A DNA stretch of 8,376 nucleotides from Pseudolabrys sp. (GTDB taxonomy: Bacteria; Pseudomonadota; Alphaproteobacteria; Rhizobiales; Xanthobacteraceae): contig JAHCKF010000136.1 in NCBI GenBank assembly GCA_026125925.1, forward strand, positions 1 through 8,376, written 5' to 3'. Positions 1-6,446 of the stretch are shown in pieces. Under the pieces are notes generated by a model, which was given only the letters and a program-made list of their open reading frames with translations, ran no database searches and was not told where the DNA came from. Every line of letters starts with the position of its first letter. The first letter of the stretch is position 1. Both the position numbers and the translations under genes were made by a program.

Positions 1-593
1 CGGTGCGGCTGATCTGGGGGCCGGCGGGCCTGGCGCTGCCTTTGCCCGGCTGGCTGCAACAGCCGATCTCGATCCTCGGCTTCCAGTATTCGGCCTACAA
101 ATTCTCGATCATCGTGGTGTCGCTGATCGTCGCCGGCGGCCTCTACGCGCTGGTGATGCGCACGCGCATCGGCATGCTGATCCGCGCCGGCGCCTCGAAC
201 CGCGAAATGGTCGGCGCGCTCGGCGTCAACATCAAGCTGCTCTACACCCTGGTGTTCGGTCTCGGCGCGGCGCTCGCCGGCCTTGCCGGCCTGATGCAGG
301 CGCCGATCCTCACCGTGCAGATCGGCATGGGCGAGAACATCCTCATCCTCGCCTTCGTCATCACCGTGATCGGCGGCATTGGCTCGATCCGCGGCGCGCT
401 GGTGGCGGCGCTGCTGGTCGGCTTCATCGACACGCTCGGCCGCTCGTATCTGCCGGACATGCTGCGCGAGGTCTTGAGCCCGGCTGCGGCCTCTACGCTC
501 GCCCCGGCGCTGTCCTCGATGCTGATCTATCTGCTGATGGCGGTGGTGCTGATCGTGAAGCCCGAAGGCCTGTTCTCGGCGGGGCAACGCTGA
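1..593 (+). CDS. livH: Branched-chain amino acid-type ABC transporter permease LivH (5' partial)
   Basis: Inner-membrane permease of a HAAT-family ABC importer; it would pair with LivM to form the channel, powered by LivG and LivF. The frame is open from the first bases and 196 residues are visible. LivH proteins are usually about 290-300 residues, so about 100 N-terminal residues lie outside the window. The GTG at position 3 is an internal valine codon, not a start. Numbered from that GTG, hydrophobic membrane segments lie near residues 33-51, 79-98, 112-128, 130-145 and 168-186. The cytoplasmic loop RAGASNREMVGALGVN (61-76) is the conserved stretch expected to contact the ATPases. VIGGIGSIRGALVAALLVG (122-140) and the ending IVKPEGLF are typical of the family. 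Its TGA shares one base with the livM ATG (TGATG). The substrate is not determined: in Rhizobiales such systems carry branched-chain amino acids, other amino acids, amides or aromatic acids. Confidence 0.95.
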   Translation, partial: VRLIWGPAGLALPLPGWLQQPISILGFQYSAYKFSIIVVSLIVAGGLYALVMRTRIGMLIRAGASNREMVGALGVNIKLLYTLVFGLGAALAGLAGLMQAPILTVQIGMGENILILAFVITVIGGIGSIRGALVAALLVGFIDTLGRSYLPDMLREVLSPAAASTLAPALSSMLIYLLMAVVLIVKPEGLFSAGQR

Positions 594-1570
594 TGCCGTC
601 CGGATTTCCGCCGCTCACGCTCCGCAATGTCGTCGTCGCCTTGCTGCTGATCGCGCTGGCGCTGCTGCCGCTCTATTCGCAGCTTGCCGGCGACCGCTTC
701 GCCCTGACCTTGTTCACGCGCATTATCATCATGGCGCTGGCGGCGGTCAGCCTCAATCTCATCCTCGGCTTCGGCGGCATGATGAGCTTCGGTCATGCCG
801 TCTATCTCGGCATCGGCGGTTATGCCGTCGGCATGCTGGCGAAGGAGGGCGTCTATAGTGGCTTCGTGCAGTGGCCGGTGGCGATCCTCGCCTCGGCGCT
901 GTTCGCGCTGGTGATCGGCGCGCTGTCGCTGCGCACGCGCGGCGTCTACTTCATCATGATCACGCTCGCCTTTGCGCAGATGGCCTATTACATCGTCTCC
1001 GGCATCGCCCGCTATGGCGGCGATGACGGCCTGACCATCTACAAGCGCAGCCAGTTCGTCGAGCCGCTGAATCTGTCCGACAAGGTGCAGTTCTATTACG
1101 TCTGCCTCGTCATCCTGTTCGCCGCGATCTATTTCATCTACCGGCTGATCAATTCGCGCTTCGGCATGGTGCTGCAGGGCGTGCGCTCCAACGAGGTGCG
1201 CATGCGCGCCGTCGGATTCCCGACCTACCGCTACAAGCTCACCGCCTTCGTCATTGCGGGTGTTCTGTGCGGTGTGTCCGGTGCGTTGCTTGCCAACCAG
1301 GCCGACTTCGTCTCGCCCTCGGTGATGTACTGGACGCGCTCCGGCGACCTCATCATCATGGTCGTGCTCGGCGGCATGGGCACGGTGGCCGGCCCGGTGA
1401 TGGGCGCCATCGCGCTCTTGGTTCTCGAGGAGGTGCTGTCCGGCATCACCGAATACTGGCAGATCATCCTCGGGCCGCTATTGCTGCTCGTCGTGCTGTT
1501 CGCGCGCGGCGGCATCGACGGCCTGCTCGCGCTGCTGAGCGAGCGCCTTGGCACGCGGAGGCCGTCATGA
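593..1570 (+). CDS. livM: Branched-chain amino acid-type ABC transporter permease LivM
   Basis: Second integral-membrane permease of the HAAT importer, 325 residues, in the normal size range for LivM. The family hallmark LNLILGFGGMMSFGHAVYLG lies at residues 54-73. Hydrophobic segments can be placed near 11-30, 41-60, 67-82, 93-112, 118-137, 165-184, 213-235, 251-278 and 288-304. The loop around 197-217 (GVRSNEVRMRAVGFPTYRYK) is the conserved cytoplasmic stretch thought to couple to the ATPases. GGMGTVAGPVMGA (260-272) matches the conserved C-terminal motif. The start is fixed by the ATG overlapping the livH stop. Only a weak G-rich stretch (GGCGGGG, about 578-584) precedes it, so translation probably depends on ribosomes finishing livH. 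The gene ends in an ATGA overlap with livG. Family assignment is firm; the substrate is not known. Confidence 0.96.
   Translation: MPSGFPPLTLRNVVVALLLIALALLPLYSQLAGDRFALTLFTRIIIMALAAVSLNLILGFGGMMSFGHAVYLGIGGYAVGMLAKEGVYSGFVQWPVAILASALFALVIGALSLRTRGVYFIMITLAFAQMAYYIVSGIARYGGDDGLTIYKRSQFVEPLNLSDKVQFYYVCLVILFAAIYFIYRLINSRFGMVLQGVRSNEVRMRAVGFPTYRYKLTAFVIAGVLCGVSGALLANQADFVSPSVMYWTRSGDLIIMVVLGGMGTVAGPVMGAIALLVLEEVLSGITEYWQIILGPLLLLVVLFARGGIDGLLALLSERLGTRRPS
1557..1561 (+). promoter_or_regulatory. Ribosome binding site of livG
   Basis: GGAGG inside the last codons of livM, 5 bases before the ATG at 1567. It supports that start over the upstream in-frame alternatives, which would extend the ATPase into livM coding sequence. 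The 12-mer ACGCGGAGGCCG around it is repeated before livF. Confidence 0.75.
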
Positions 1571-2328
1571 GCGCGCCTTTGCTCGAAGTCGGCCATCTCG
1601 CCAAAAGATTCGGCGGCATTGTCGCCACCGACGACGTCTCCTTCGCCATCCCGCAGGGCGAACTGCACGCGCTGATCGGCCCCAACGGCGCCGGCAAGAC
1701 CACCTTGATCGCGCAACTCTCCGGTTCGATCTTCGCCGACAGCGGCGCTATCCGCTTCGCCGGCACCGACATCACCCGGCTGACGATGCAGAAGCGCAGT
1801 CATTTCGGGTTGGCGCGATCGTTCCAGATCACGTCGCTGTTCCTCGATCTCAGCGTGCTCGACAATGTCGCGCTCGCCGTGCAGGCGCATGCCGGGCACT
1901 CGTTCTCGTTCTGGCGCAATGCGCGCACGGAAGCCGAATTGCGCGAGCCGGCGCGCGAGGCGCTTCTCCGCGTCGGCCTTGCCGACCGCGCCGACCGGCT
2001 GACGGCCTCGCTCAGCCACGGCGAGCACCGGCTGCTCGAGCTCGCCATGGCGCTCGCCGGCAAGCCGCGGCTGCTGCTGCTCGATGAGCCGATGGCGGGC
2101 CTCGGCCCGGAAGAATCGGCACGCATGGTCGAGATGCTGAAGGCGCTGAAGGGCGATTACACCATCCTGTTGGTCGAGCACGATATGGAAGCGGTGTTTG
2201 CGCTCGCCGACCGCATTTCCGTGTTGGTCTATGGCCGCATCATCGCCACCGGCTCGCCCGACGACATTCGCGCCAACGCGCAGGTGCGCGAGGCCTATCT
2301 CGGCGACGCGGAGGCCGCTCATGTCTGA
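1567..2328 (+). CDS. livG: Branched-chain amino acid-type ABC transporter ATP-binding protein LivG
   Basis: Cytoplasmic ATPase of the HAAT importer; it would form a heterodimer with LivF and drive transport by ATP hydrolysis. It has 253 residues, the usual LivG length. Nucleotide-binding motifs appear in order: Walker A GPNGAGKTT (38-46), Q-loop glutamine in SFQ (87), ABC signature LSHGE (149-153), Walker B LLLLDEP (169-175) with catalytic Glu174, and switch histidine His205 in LLVEHD. The signature is the degenerate LSHGE form seen in LivG proteins rather than LSGGQ. The long insert between Walker A and the signature (QAHAGHSFSFWRN, about 106-118) is a LivG trait and separates it from LivF. 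The start at 1567 overlaps the livM stop (ATGA), has GGAGG 5 bases upstream, and gives the family N-terminus. All motifs are intact. Confidence 0.96.
   Translation: MSAPLLEVGHLAKRFGGIVATDDVSFAIPQGELHALIGPNGAGKTTLIAQLSGSIFADSGAIRFAGTDITRLTMQKRSHFGLARSFQITSLFLDLSVLDNVALAVQAHAGHSFSFWRNARTEAELREPAREALLRVGLADRADRLTASLSHGEHRLLELAMALAGKPRLLLLDEPMAGLGPEESARMVEMLKALKGDYTILLVEHDMEAVFALADRISVLVYGRIIATGSPDDIRANAQVREAYLGDAEAAHV
2310..2314 (+). promoter_or_regulatory. Ribosome binding site of livF
   Basis: GGAGG near the end of livG, 6 bases before the ATG at 2321. It sits in the same 12-mer ACGCGGAGGCCG found before livG, and it fixes the start inside livG rather than at upstream in-frame codons. Confidence 0.75.
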
Positions 2329-3028
2329 CGCGATCCTCAGCCTCGACGGCGTCGAGACCTGCTACGGCCAGAGCCAGGTGCTGTTCGGCGTCTCCTTCGC
2401 CATCCGCCCCGGCGAGATGGTGACGCTGATGGGCCGCAACGGCATGGGCAAGACCACGAGCGTGCGTTCGATCATGGGCCTGACGCCGGCGCGCGCCGGC
2501 TCGATCAAACTCATGGGCGGTGAAATCCGCGGCCTGCCGGCCTATCGCATCGCCCAGCGCGGCATCGGCCTGGTGCCGGAAGGCCGCCAGATCTTCCCGA
2601 ATCTCACGGTGCGCGAAAACCTCGTCGCCACGGCGGTGGCGCGCGACGGCGGCGAGTGGACTTTGGAGCGCGTGTTCGATCTGTTTCCGCGGCTCGCCGA
2701 GCGCACCGGCAGCATGGGCAATCAACTCTCCGGCGGCGAACAGCAGATGCTCGCGGTGGGCCGCGCGCTGATGACCAATCCGCGGTTGCTCATTCTCGAT
2801 GAAGCGACTGAAGGTCTCGCGCCGCTGATCCGCCAGGAAATCTGGAATTGCCTCGCCCGGCTGAAGAACTCCGGGCTGTCGGTGATGGTGATCGACAAGA
2901 ATGTCGGCGCGCTGCTCAAGGTCGCCGACCGGCATTTTATGATCGAGCGCGGCAAGATCGTGTGGTCGGGCCTATCGGCCGAACTTGCCGCCAACACCGA
3001 CGTGCAGCATCGGTATTTGGGGGTGTGA
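2321..3028 (+). CDS. livF: Branched-chain amino acid-type ABC transporter ATP-binding protein LivF
   Basis: Second cytoplasmic ATPase of the importer, partner of LivG; 235 residues, normal for LivF. Walker A is GRNGMGKTT (38-46), followed by the LivF hallmark VPEGRQIFPNLTVREN (85-100), the canonical signature LSGGEQQ (136-142) and Walker B LLILDEAT (156-163) with Glu161. At the switch position, where ABC ATPases have His and E. coli LivF has Gln (VEQN), this protein has IDKN with Lys193. Similar IDK forms occur, from memory, in some rhizobial LivF paralogues, so it may mark a substrate subfamily rather than damage. The ATG at 2321 lies within livG (8-base overlap), preceded by GGAGG. It is the last gene of the operon: 4 bases after the stop a palindromic repeat begins, and the next gene is convergent. 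Confidence 0.95.
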   Translation: MSDAILSLDGVETCYGQSQVLFGVSFAIRPGEMVTLMGRNGMGKTTSVRSIMGLTPARAGSIKLMGGEIRGLPAYRIAQRGIGLVPEGRQIFPNLTVRENLVATAVARDGGEWTLERVFDLFPRLAERTGSMGNQLSGGEQQMLAVGRALMTNPRLLILDEATEGLAPLIRQEIWNCLARLKNSGLSVMVIDKNVGALLKVADRHFMIERGKIVWSGLSAELAANTDVQHRYLGV

Positions 3029-3032
3029 GAGA

Positions 3033-3148
3033 CCGTCATCCTGAGGTGCGAGCGCAAGCGAGCCTCGAAGGATGGCAGCCCGGGAATCACGGGCCGTCGC
3101 CCTTCGAGGCTCCCTCCGCTTCGCGGAGGTCGCACCTCAGGGTGACGG
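3033..3148. repeat. Branched imperfect palindrome between convergent genes (REP-like repeat, possible two-way terminator)
   Basis: This 116-bp element fills nearly all of the 123-bp gap between the livF stop and the stop of the convergent RND gene. The outer arms CCGTCATCCTGAGGTGCGA (3033-3051) and 3130-3148 are complementary over 19 bases with one T/G exception, which would wobble-pair in RNA. The inner arms AGCCTCGAAGG (3061-3071) and CCTTCGAGGCT (3101-3111) pair perfectly. The apex has a small hairpin, GCCCG (3078-3082) with CGGGC (3090-3094). The right side carries its own hairpin, CCTCCGC (3113-3119) with GCGGAGG (3123-3129), while the left counterpart is only 9 bases, so the element is asymmetric. 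The sequence resembles, from memory, a dispersed intergenic repeat of Bradyrhizobium and relatives. Its placement suggests it could stop transcription from both sides, but there is no T-run, so a classic intrinsic terminator is not shown. Confidence 0.85.
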
Positions 3149-3151
3149 ATA

Positions 3152-6100
3152 CTACTCCGCCGGCTGAATGCTCGGCGCGTCGGGCGCCTGCGGACCGCGC
3201 GGCCGCCGCTTGACGAAGCTCGGCAGGCCGCCGCCGAGGCGGTGATGCAGCCGGTCGAGCCAGAGATAGATCACCGGCGTCGTGTACAGCGTCAGGATCT
3301 GCGACACGATCAGGCCGCCGATGATGGTGATGCCGAGCGGCCGCCGCAGCTCCGAGCCCGGACCGGTGGCGACGATCAGCGGCACGGCGCCGAGAATGGC
3401 CGCGAGCGTCGTCATCAGGATCGGCCGGAAGCGGGCGAGGCACGCTTCGTAGATCGCCTGCACCGGGGTGAGGCCGCGCACGCGCTCGCCCTCCAGCGCG
3501 AAGTCCACCATCATGATGCCGTTCTTCTTGACGATGCCGATCAGTAGGATGATGCCGATGAAGGCGATCACCGTCAGCTCGGCGCCGGACACCTGCAGCG
3601 CCAGCAGCGCGCCGAGCCCGGCCGACGGCAGCGTCGAGATGATCGTCAGCGGGTGCACCAGGCTCTCGTACAGCACGCCGAGCACGATATAGACCGCGAT
3701 CAGTGCCGAGAGCAGCAGCAGCGGCTGCGCGCCGGCGCTCTGGCGGAACGCCTTCACGTCGCCGGCAAAGTCGGTGTTGATCGCATCCGGCATGTGCATC
3801 TCGGCCACCGCCTGCGTCAGCGCCGCGGTCGCTTCGGCGATCGGCACGCCTTCCTTGATGTTGTAGGTGATGGTCACCGAGGGGAATTGGCCCTGATGAT
3901 TGACCACCAGCGGCGCGATGCCGCGCTCGATGGTCGCCACCGCCGATAGCGGTATCTGCGCGTTGCCGTTGCCGGGCACGTAGAGCGTCGACAGGTCGCT
4001 CGGGTCGCGGCGGAACTGCGGCGCCACCTCGAGGATCACGCGATACTGGTTGCGCTGCGTGTAGATGGTCGAGACCTGGCGCTGCGAATAGGAGTTGTTC
4101 AGCGCGCTGTCGATATCCTGGATGCGCACGCCGAGGCGCGCCGCGGCCGCCCGGTCGATCTTGATGTTGACCTGCAGGCCGCCTTGTTCGCGGTCGGTGG
4201 TGACGTCGGTCAGCTCCGGCAGTTGCTTGGCGCGCTCCACGACCTTGGGCACCCAGGCTTGCAGCGCGTCGATATCGGCGCTCCACAGCGTGAACTGGTA
4301 CGAGGAGTCGCTCGAGCGCGCGCCGACGCGGAGGTCCTGCGCCGGCACCAGGAAAACCCGCAGGCCCGGAATTTGACCGATGCGGTTGCGCAGGCGCGCG
4401 ATCACCGCCGGCGTCGGCACGTTGCCACGCGCCTCGAGCGGCTTGAGGCTGATGAACAGGCGGCCGCGGTTGACCGAGGCGTTGAAGCCGGAGGCGCCGA
4501 CCGAGGAGCCGACGCCGGCCACCGCCGGGTCGGCGAGCACGACGTCGAGCGCCTGGAGCTGCAGCTTTTCCATCGCCTCGTAGGAGATGTCGGTCGAAGC
4601 CTGCGTGCCGCCGAAAATCAGGCCCGTGTCGTCCTGCGGGAAATAGCCCTTCGGCGTCTTGATGAAGAGGCCGACGGTCAGCGCGATGGTGGCGAAGAAC
4701 ACGATCAAGGTCAGGCCGCGATGCGCCAGCACGAAAAGAAGCGTGCGGTCGTAGAAGCGCAGCAGCACGGACAGCAGCCCCTCAACGCGGCGGTCGAGCC
4801 AGGTCTCGCTCTTGTCCGGCGGCTTGCGCACGAAATAGGCGCAGATCATCGGCGTCACCGACAGCGACACCACGGTGGACACGGCGATGGCGAAGGCGAG
4901 CGTTACCGAGAATTCGCGGAACAGCCGGCCGACGATGCCGCCCATGAACAGCAGCGGGATGAACGCGGCGATCAGCGACACCGAGATCGACACCACGGTG
5001 AACGAGATCTGCCGCGCGCCCATCACCGCGGCGCGCAACGGCCGGTAGCCCTGCTCCATGTAGCGGAACATGTTCTCGATCATGACGATGGCGTCGTCGA
5101 CGACGAAGCCGATCGATACCGCCAGCGCCATCAGCGACAGGTTGTCGACGGAGAATCCGGCGAGCCACATCGCGCCGCAGGTGCCGGCGAGACACAGCGG
5201 CACCGTGATGCCGGCGGCGATGGTCGCGGCGGCGCGGCGCAGGAACAGGAACACCACCATCATGACCAGCAGCGCCGAGGCGGCCAGCGTGAGCTGCATG
5301 TCCTGTACGCTGGCGCGGATGGTTTGCGTGCGGTCGGTGAGGACGTGGATTTCGAGGCCGGCGGGCAGCCACTGCTTGAGTTCCGGCAACAGGTCGTAGA
5401 TGCGGTCGACGGTGTCGATGACGTTGGCGTCGCCCTGCTTGGTGATGATCAGCAGCACCGAGGGGTCGCGGTTGTACCAGCCGGCCGAGCGGGTGTTGCG
5501 CACGCTCGGCGTGATTTTGGCGACGTCGGACAGCCGCACCACGTTGCCGTCCACCGTGCGCACCACCAGCGGGTCGTATTCCGGCGCCTGGCGAAGCTGA
5601 TCGTTGATGCCGACGGTGACCGCACGCTTGGGGCCGTCGAACGAGCCGAGCGGCCCTTGCGCATTGGCGTTGCGGATGGCGTTGCGCACCTGCTCCAAAG
5701 TCACGCCCATGCCGGCGATGCGGTCCGGGTCGACGCGGACGCGGATCGCCGGCTGCTCGGAGCCGGCGACGCTGACTTCGGCGACGCCCTCGACCTGGCT
5801 CAGGCGCTGCGCGATCACCGTGTCGGCGGCGTCATAAATGGCGCTGCCCGGCAGGTTCTTCGAGGTCAGCGCCAGGATCAGCACCGGCGCCGCGGCCGGG
5901 TTGGCCTTGCGGAAGCTCGGCACCGAGGGCAGGTCGCTCGGCAGGTCGCTAAGCGCCGCGTTGATCGCCGCCTGCACGTCGCGCGCCGCCGAGTCGACGT
6001 TACGCGACAGGTCGAACTGCACGTTGATGCGGCTCGTGCCCTGCGAGCTGGTCGACGTCATTTCGGTGACGCCGGAGATCGTGCCGAGCTGCCGTTCCAG

Positions 6101-6298
6101 TGGTGCCGCGATCGTCGCCGCCATCGTGTTCGGATCGGCGCCCGGATAGGACGCCGACACGCTGATGGTCGGAAACGACACGCTCGGCAGGCTGGCGACC
6201 GGGAGGAAGTCGTAGGCCACCGCGCCGGTGAGGAACAGCCCGATCGCCAGCAGCGTCGTGCCAATCGGCCGCCGGATGAAGGGCCAGGAGAAGTTCAT
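3152..6298 (-). CDS. mdtC: RND efflux permease subunit, MdtC-like
   Basis: Complete 1048-residue inner-membrane RND (HAE1) pump that would export drugs or other amphiphiles by proton antiport, with a periplasmic adaptor and outer-membrane channel. The N-terminus MNFSWPFIRRPIGTTLLAIG begins the first membrane helix. VQAAINAALSDLP and FRKANPAAAPVLILALTS (129-146) resemble E. coli MdtC. The proton-relay residues are present: Asp401-Asp402 in GFVVDDAIVMIEN (TM4) and Lys924-Lys925 in GIVKKNGIMMVDF (TM10). Other RND landmarks are FIPLLFMGGIVGRLFREF (446-463), PKGYFPQDDTG (549-559) and GSELRRPLGI (981-990). The ATG at 6296-6298 has AAGGAG 6 bases upstream. The C-terminus has a short basic, Pro-rich cytoplasmic tail ending QPAE. 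It is the second gene of an RND pair, 148 bp after an MdtB-like gene, so a mixed trimer is likely. RND membership is near certain; the MdtC assignment is by recalled similarity. Confidence 0.95.
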   Translation of the reverse strand: MNFSWPFIRRPIGTTLLAIGLFLTGAVAYDFLPVASLPSVSFPTISVSASYPGADPNTMAATIAAPLERQLGTISGVTEMTSTSSQGTSRINVQFDLSRNVDSAARDVQAAINAALSDLPSDLPSVPSFRKANPAAAPVLILALTSKNLPGSAIYDAADTVIAQRLSQVEGVAEVSVAGSEQPAIRVRVDPDRIAGMGVTLEQVRNAIRNANAQGPLGSFDGPKRAVTVGINDQLRQAPEYDPLVVRTVDGNVVRLSDVAKITPSVRNTRSAGWYNRDPSVLLIITKQGDANVIDTVDRIYDLLPELKQWLPAGLEIHVLTDRTQTIRASVQDMQLTLAASALLVMMVVFLFLRRAAATIAAGITVPLCLAGTCGAMWLAGFSVDNLSLMALAVSIGFVVDDAIVMIENMFRYMEQGYRPLRAAVMGARQISFTVVSISVSLIAAFIPLLFMGGIVGRLFREFSVTLAFAIAVSTVVSLSVTPMICAYFVRKPPDKSETWLDRRVEGLLSVLLRFYDRTLLFVLAHRGLTLIVFFATIALTVGLFIKTPKGYFPQDDTGLIFGGTQASTDISYEAMEKLQLQALDVVLADPAVAGVGSSVGASGFNASVNRGRLFISLKPLEARGNVPTPAVIARLRNRIGQIPGLRVFLVPAQDLRVGARSSDSSYQFTLWSADIDALQAWVPKVVERAKQLPELTDVTTDREQGGLQVNIKIDRAAAARLGVRIQDIDSALNNSYSQRQVSTIYTQRNQYRVILEVAPQFRRDPSDLSTLYVPGNGNAQIPLSAVATIERGIAPLVVNHQGQFPSVTITYNIKEGVPIAEATAALTQAVAEMHMPDAINTDFAGDVKAFRQSAGAQPLLLLSALIAVYIVLGVLYESLVHPLTIISTLPSAGLGALLALQVSGAELTVIAFIGIILLIGIVKKNGIMMVDFALEGERVRGLTPVQAIYEACLARFRPILMTTLAAILGAVPLIVATGPGSELRRPLGITIIGGLIVSQILTLYTTPVIYLWLDRLHHRLGGGLPSFVKRRPRGPQAPDAPSIQPAE

Positions 6299-6304
6299 GG
6301 CCCA

Positions 6305-6310
6305 CTCCTT
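6305..6310 (-). promoter_or_regulatory. Ribosome binding site of the MdtC-like gene
   Basis: Read on the minus strand, AAGGAG stands 6 bases before the ATG at 6298. It is a strong, well-spaced Shine-Dalgarno. This gene therefore has its own initiation signal and does not depend on overlap coupling with the upstream RND gene. Confidence 0.8.
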
Positions 6311-6329
6311 CTATTCCCTCCCCCCTTGT

Positions 6330-6351
6330 GGGGGAGGGTTAGGGAGGGGGG
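6330..6351 (+). other. G-quadruplex motif, plus strand
   Basis: Four G-runs of 5, 3, 3 and 6 bases (6330-6334, 6336-6338, 6342-6344, 6346-6351) are separated by loops A, TTA and A. This meets the canonical G3+ N1-7 rule with very short loops. It lies in the left arm of the palindrome, on the template strand for the RND genes, so it would form in DNA rather than in their mRNA. The motif is seen; folding is inferred. Confidence 0.65.
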
Positions 6352-6375
6352 TAATGGCGAAAGCGCTCGTAAGGA

Positions 6376-6397
6376 CCCCCACCCCCAACCCCTCCCC
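6376..6397 (-). other. G-quadruplex motif, minus (mRNA-sense) strand
   Basis: On the minus strand four G-runs of 4, 4, 5 and 5 bases (6397-6394, 6392-6389, 6386-6382, 6380-6376) are separated by loops A, TT and T. It is the counterpart, in the other palindrome arm, of the plus-strand motif. It would be present in mRNA about 78 bases before the ATG of the MdtC-like gene. Quadruplex formation would compete with pairing to the C-rich arm. The motif is seen; folding and any regulatory role are inferred. Confidence 0.65.
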
Positions 6398-6446
6398 ACA
6401 AGGGGGAGGGGAGTCTTCTGAGTATGCGGCATGACCAGCACGCCCC

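Larger units (their letters stand above)
6315..6412. repeat. 98-bp GC-rich palindromic repeat between the two RND genes
   Basis: The arms 6315-6352 and 6375-6412 are imperfect inverted copies of one another, centred near AGCGCT (6362-6367). Each arm is also partly self-complementary around a CTTGTG/CACAAG-like centre (CCCTCCCC and GGGGAGGG types), so it can fold as one long hairpin or as two small ones. It is unrelated in sequence to the palindrome at 3033. Translated on the plus strand it gives peptides such as NPSPQGGGE and PHPQPLPTRGRG, which I recall as frequent spurious peptide tails in rhizobial annotations. That fits a dispersed intergenic repeat. It lies in the presumed polycistronic transcript, between the stop of the MdtB-like gene and the ribosome binding site of the MdtC-like gene. 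Confidence 0.85.

Noticed and set aside
3..5. GTG as the start of livH
   Set aside because: The product would lack the first third of the family; the GTG is simply the first whole codon in the window.
1267..1566. N-terminal extension of livG into livM in the same frame
   Set aside because: The extension is Arg/His/Gly-rich and unlike any ATPase. The ATG at 1567 has a GGAGG and the standard LivG N-terminus.
1231..2322. A 363-codon minus-strand open frame across the end of livM and livG
   Set aside because: Low-complexity Arg/Ala/Glu-rich product lying opposite two well-supported genes; a shadow of GC-rich codons.
3029..3151. CRISPR array or small RNA gene in the convergent gap
   Set aside because: There is only one palindrome, with no spacer-repeat periodicity, no promoter and no T-run; a repeat element explains it better.
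4184..6421. A 745-codon open frame on the plus strand, antisense to the MdtC-like gene
   Set aside because: Its product is extremely rich in Arg, His, Asp and Gly with no recognisable domain. Such frames arise opposite GC-rich coding sequence. The opposite strand encodes a clear full-length RND protein.
6228..6434. A 68-codon plus-strand frame through the RND intergenic palindrome
   Set aside because: Half is antisense to the RND gene and half is the repeat itself, giving the NPSPQGGGE-type peptide common to translated repeats. There is no independent evidence of a gene.
6299..6446. Separate promoter for the MdtC-like gene in the RND gap
   Set aside because: No convincing -35/-10 pair is seen; the gap is dominated by the GC-rich palindrome, and only the Shine-Dalgarno is supported.
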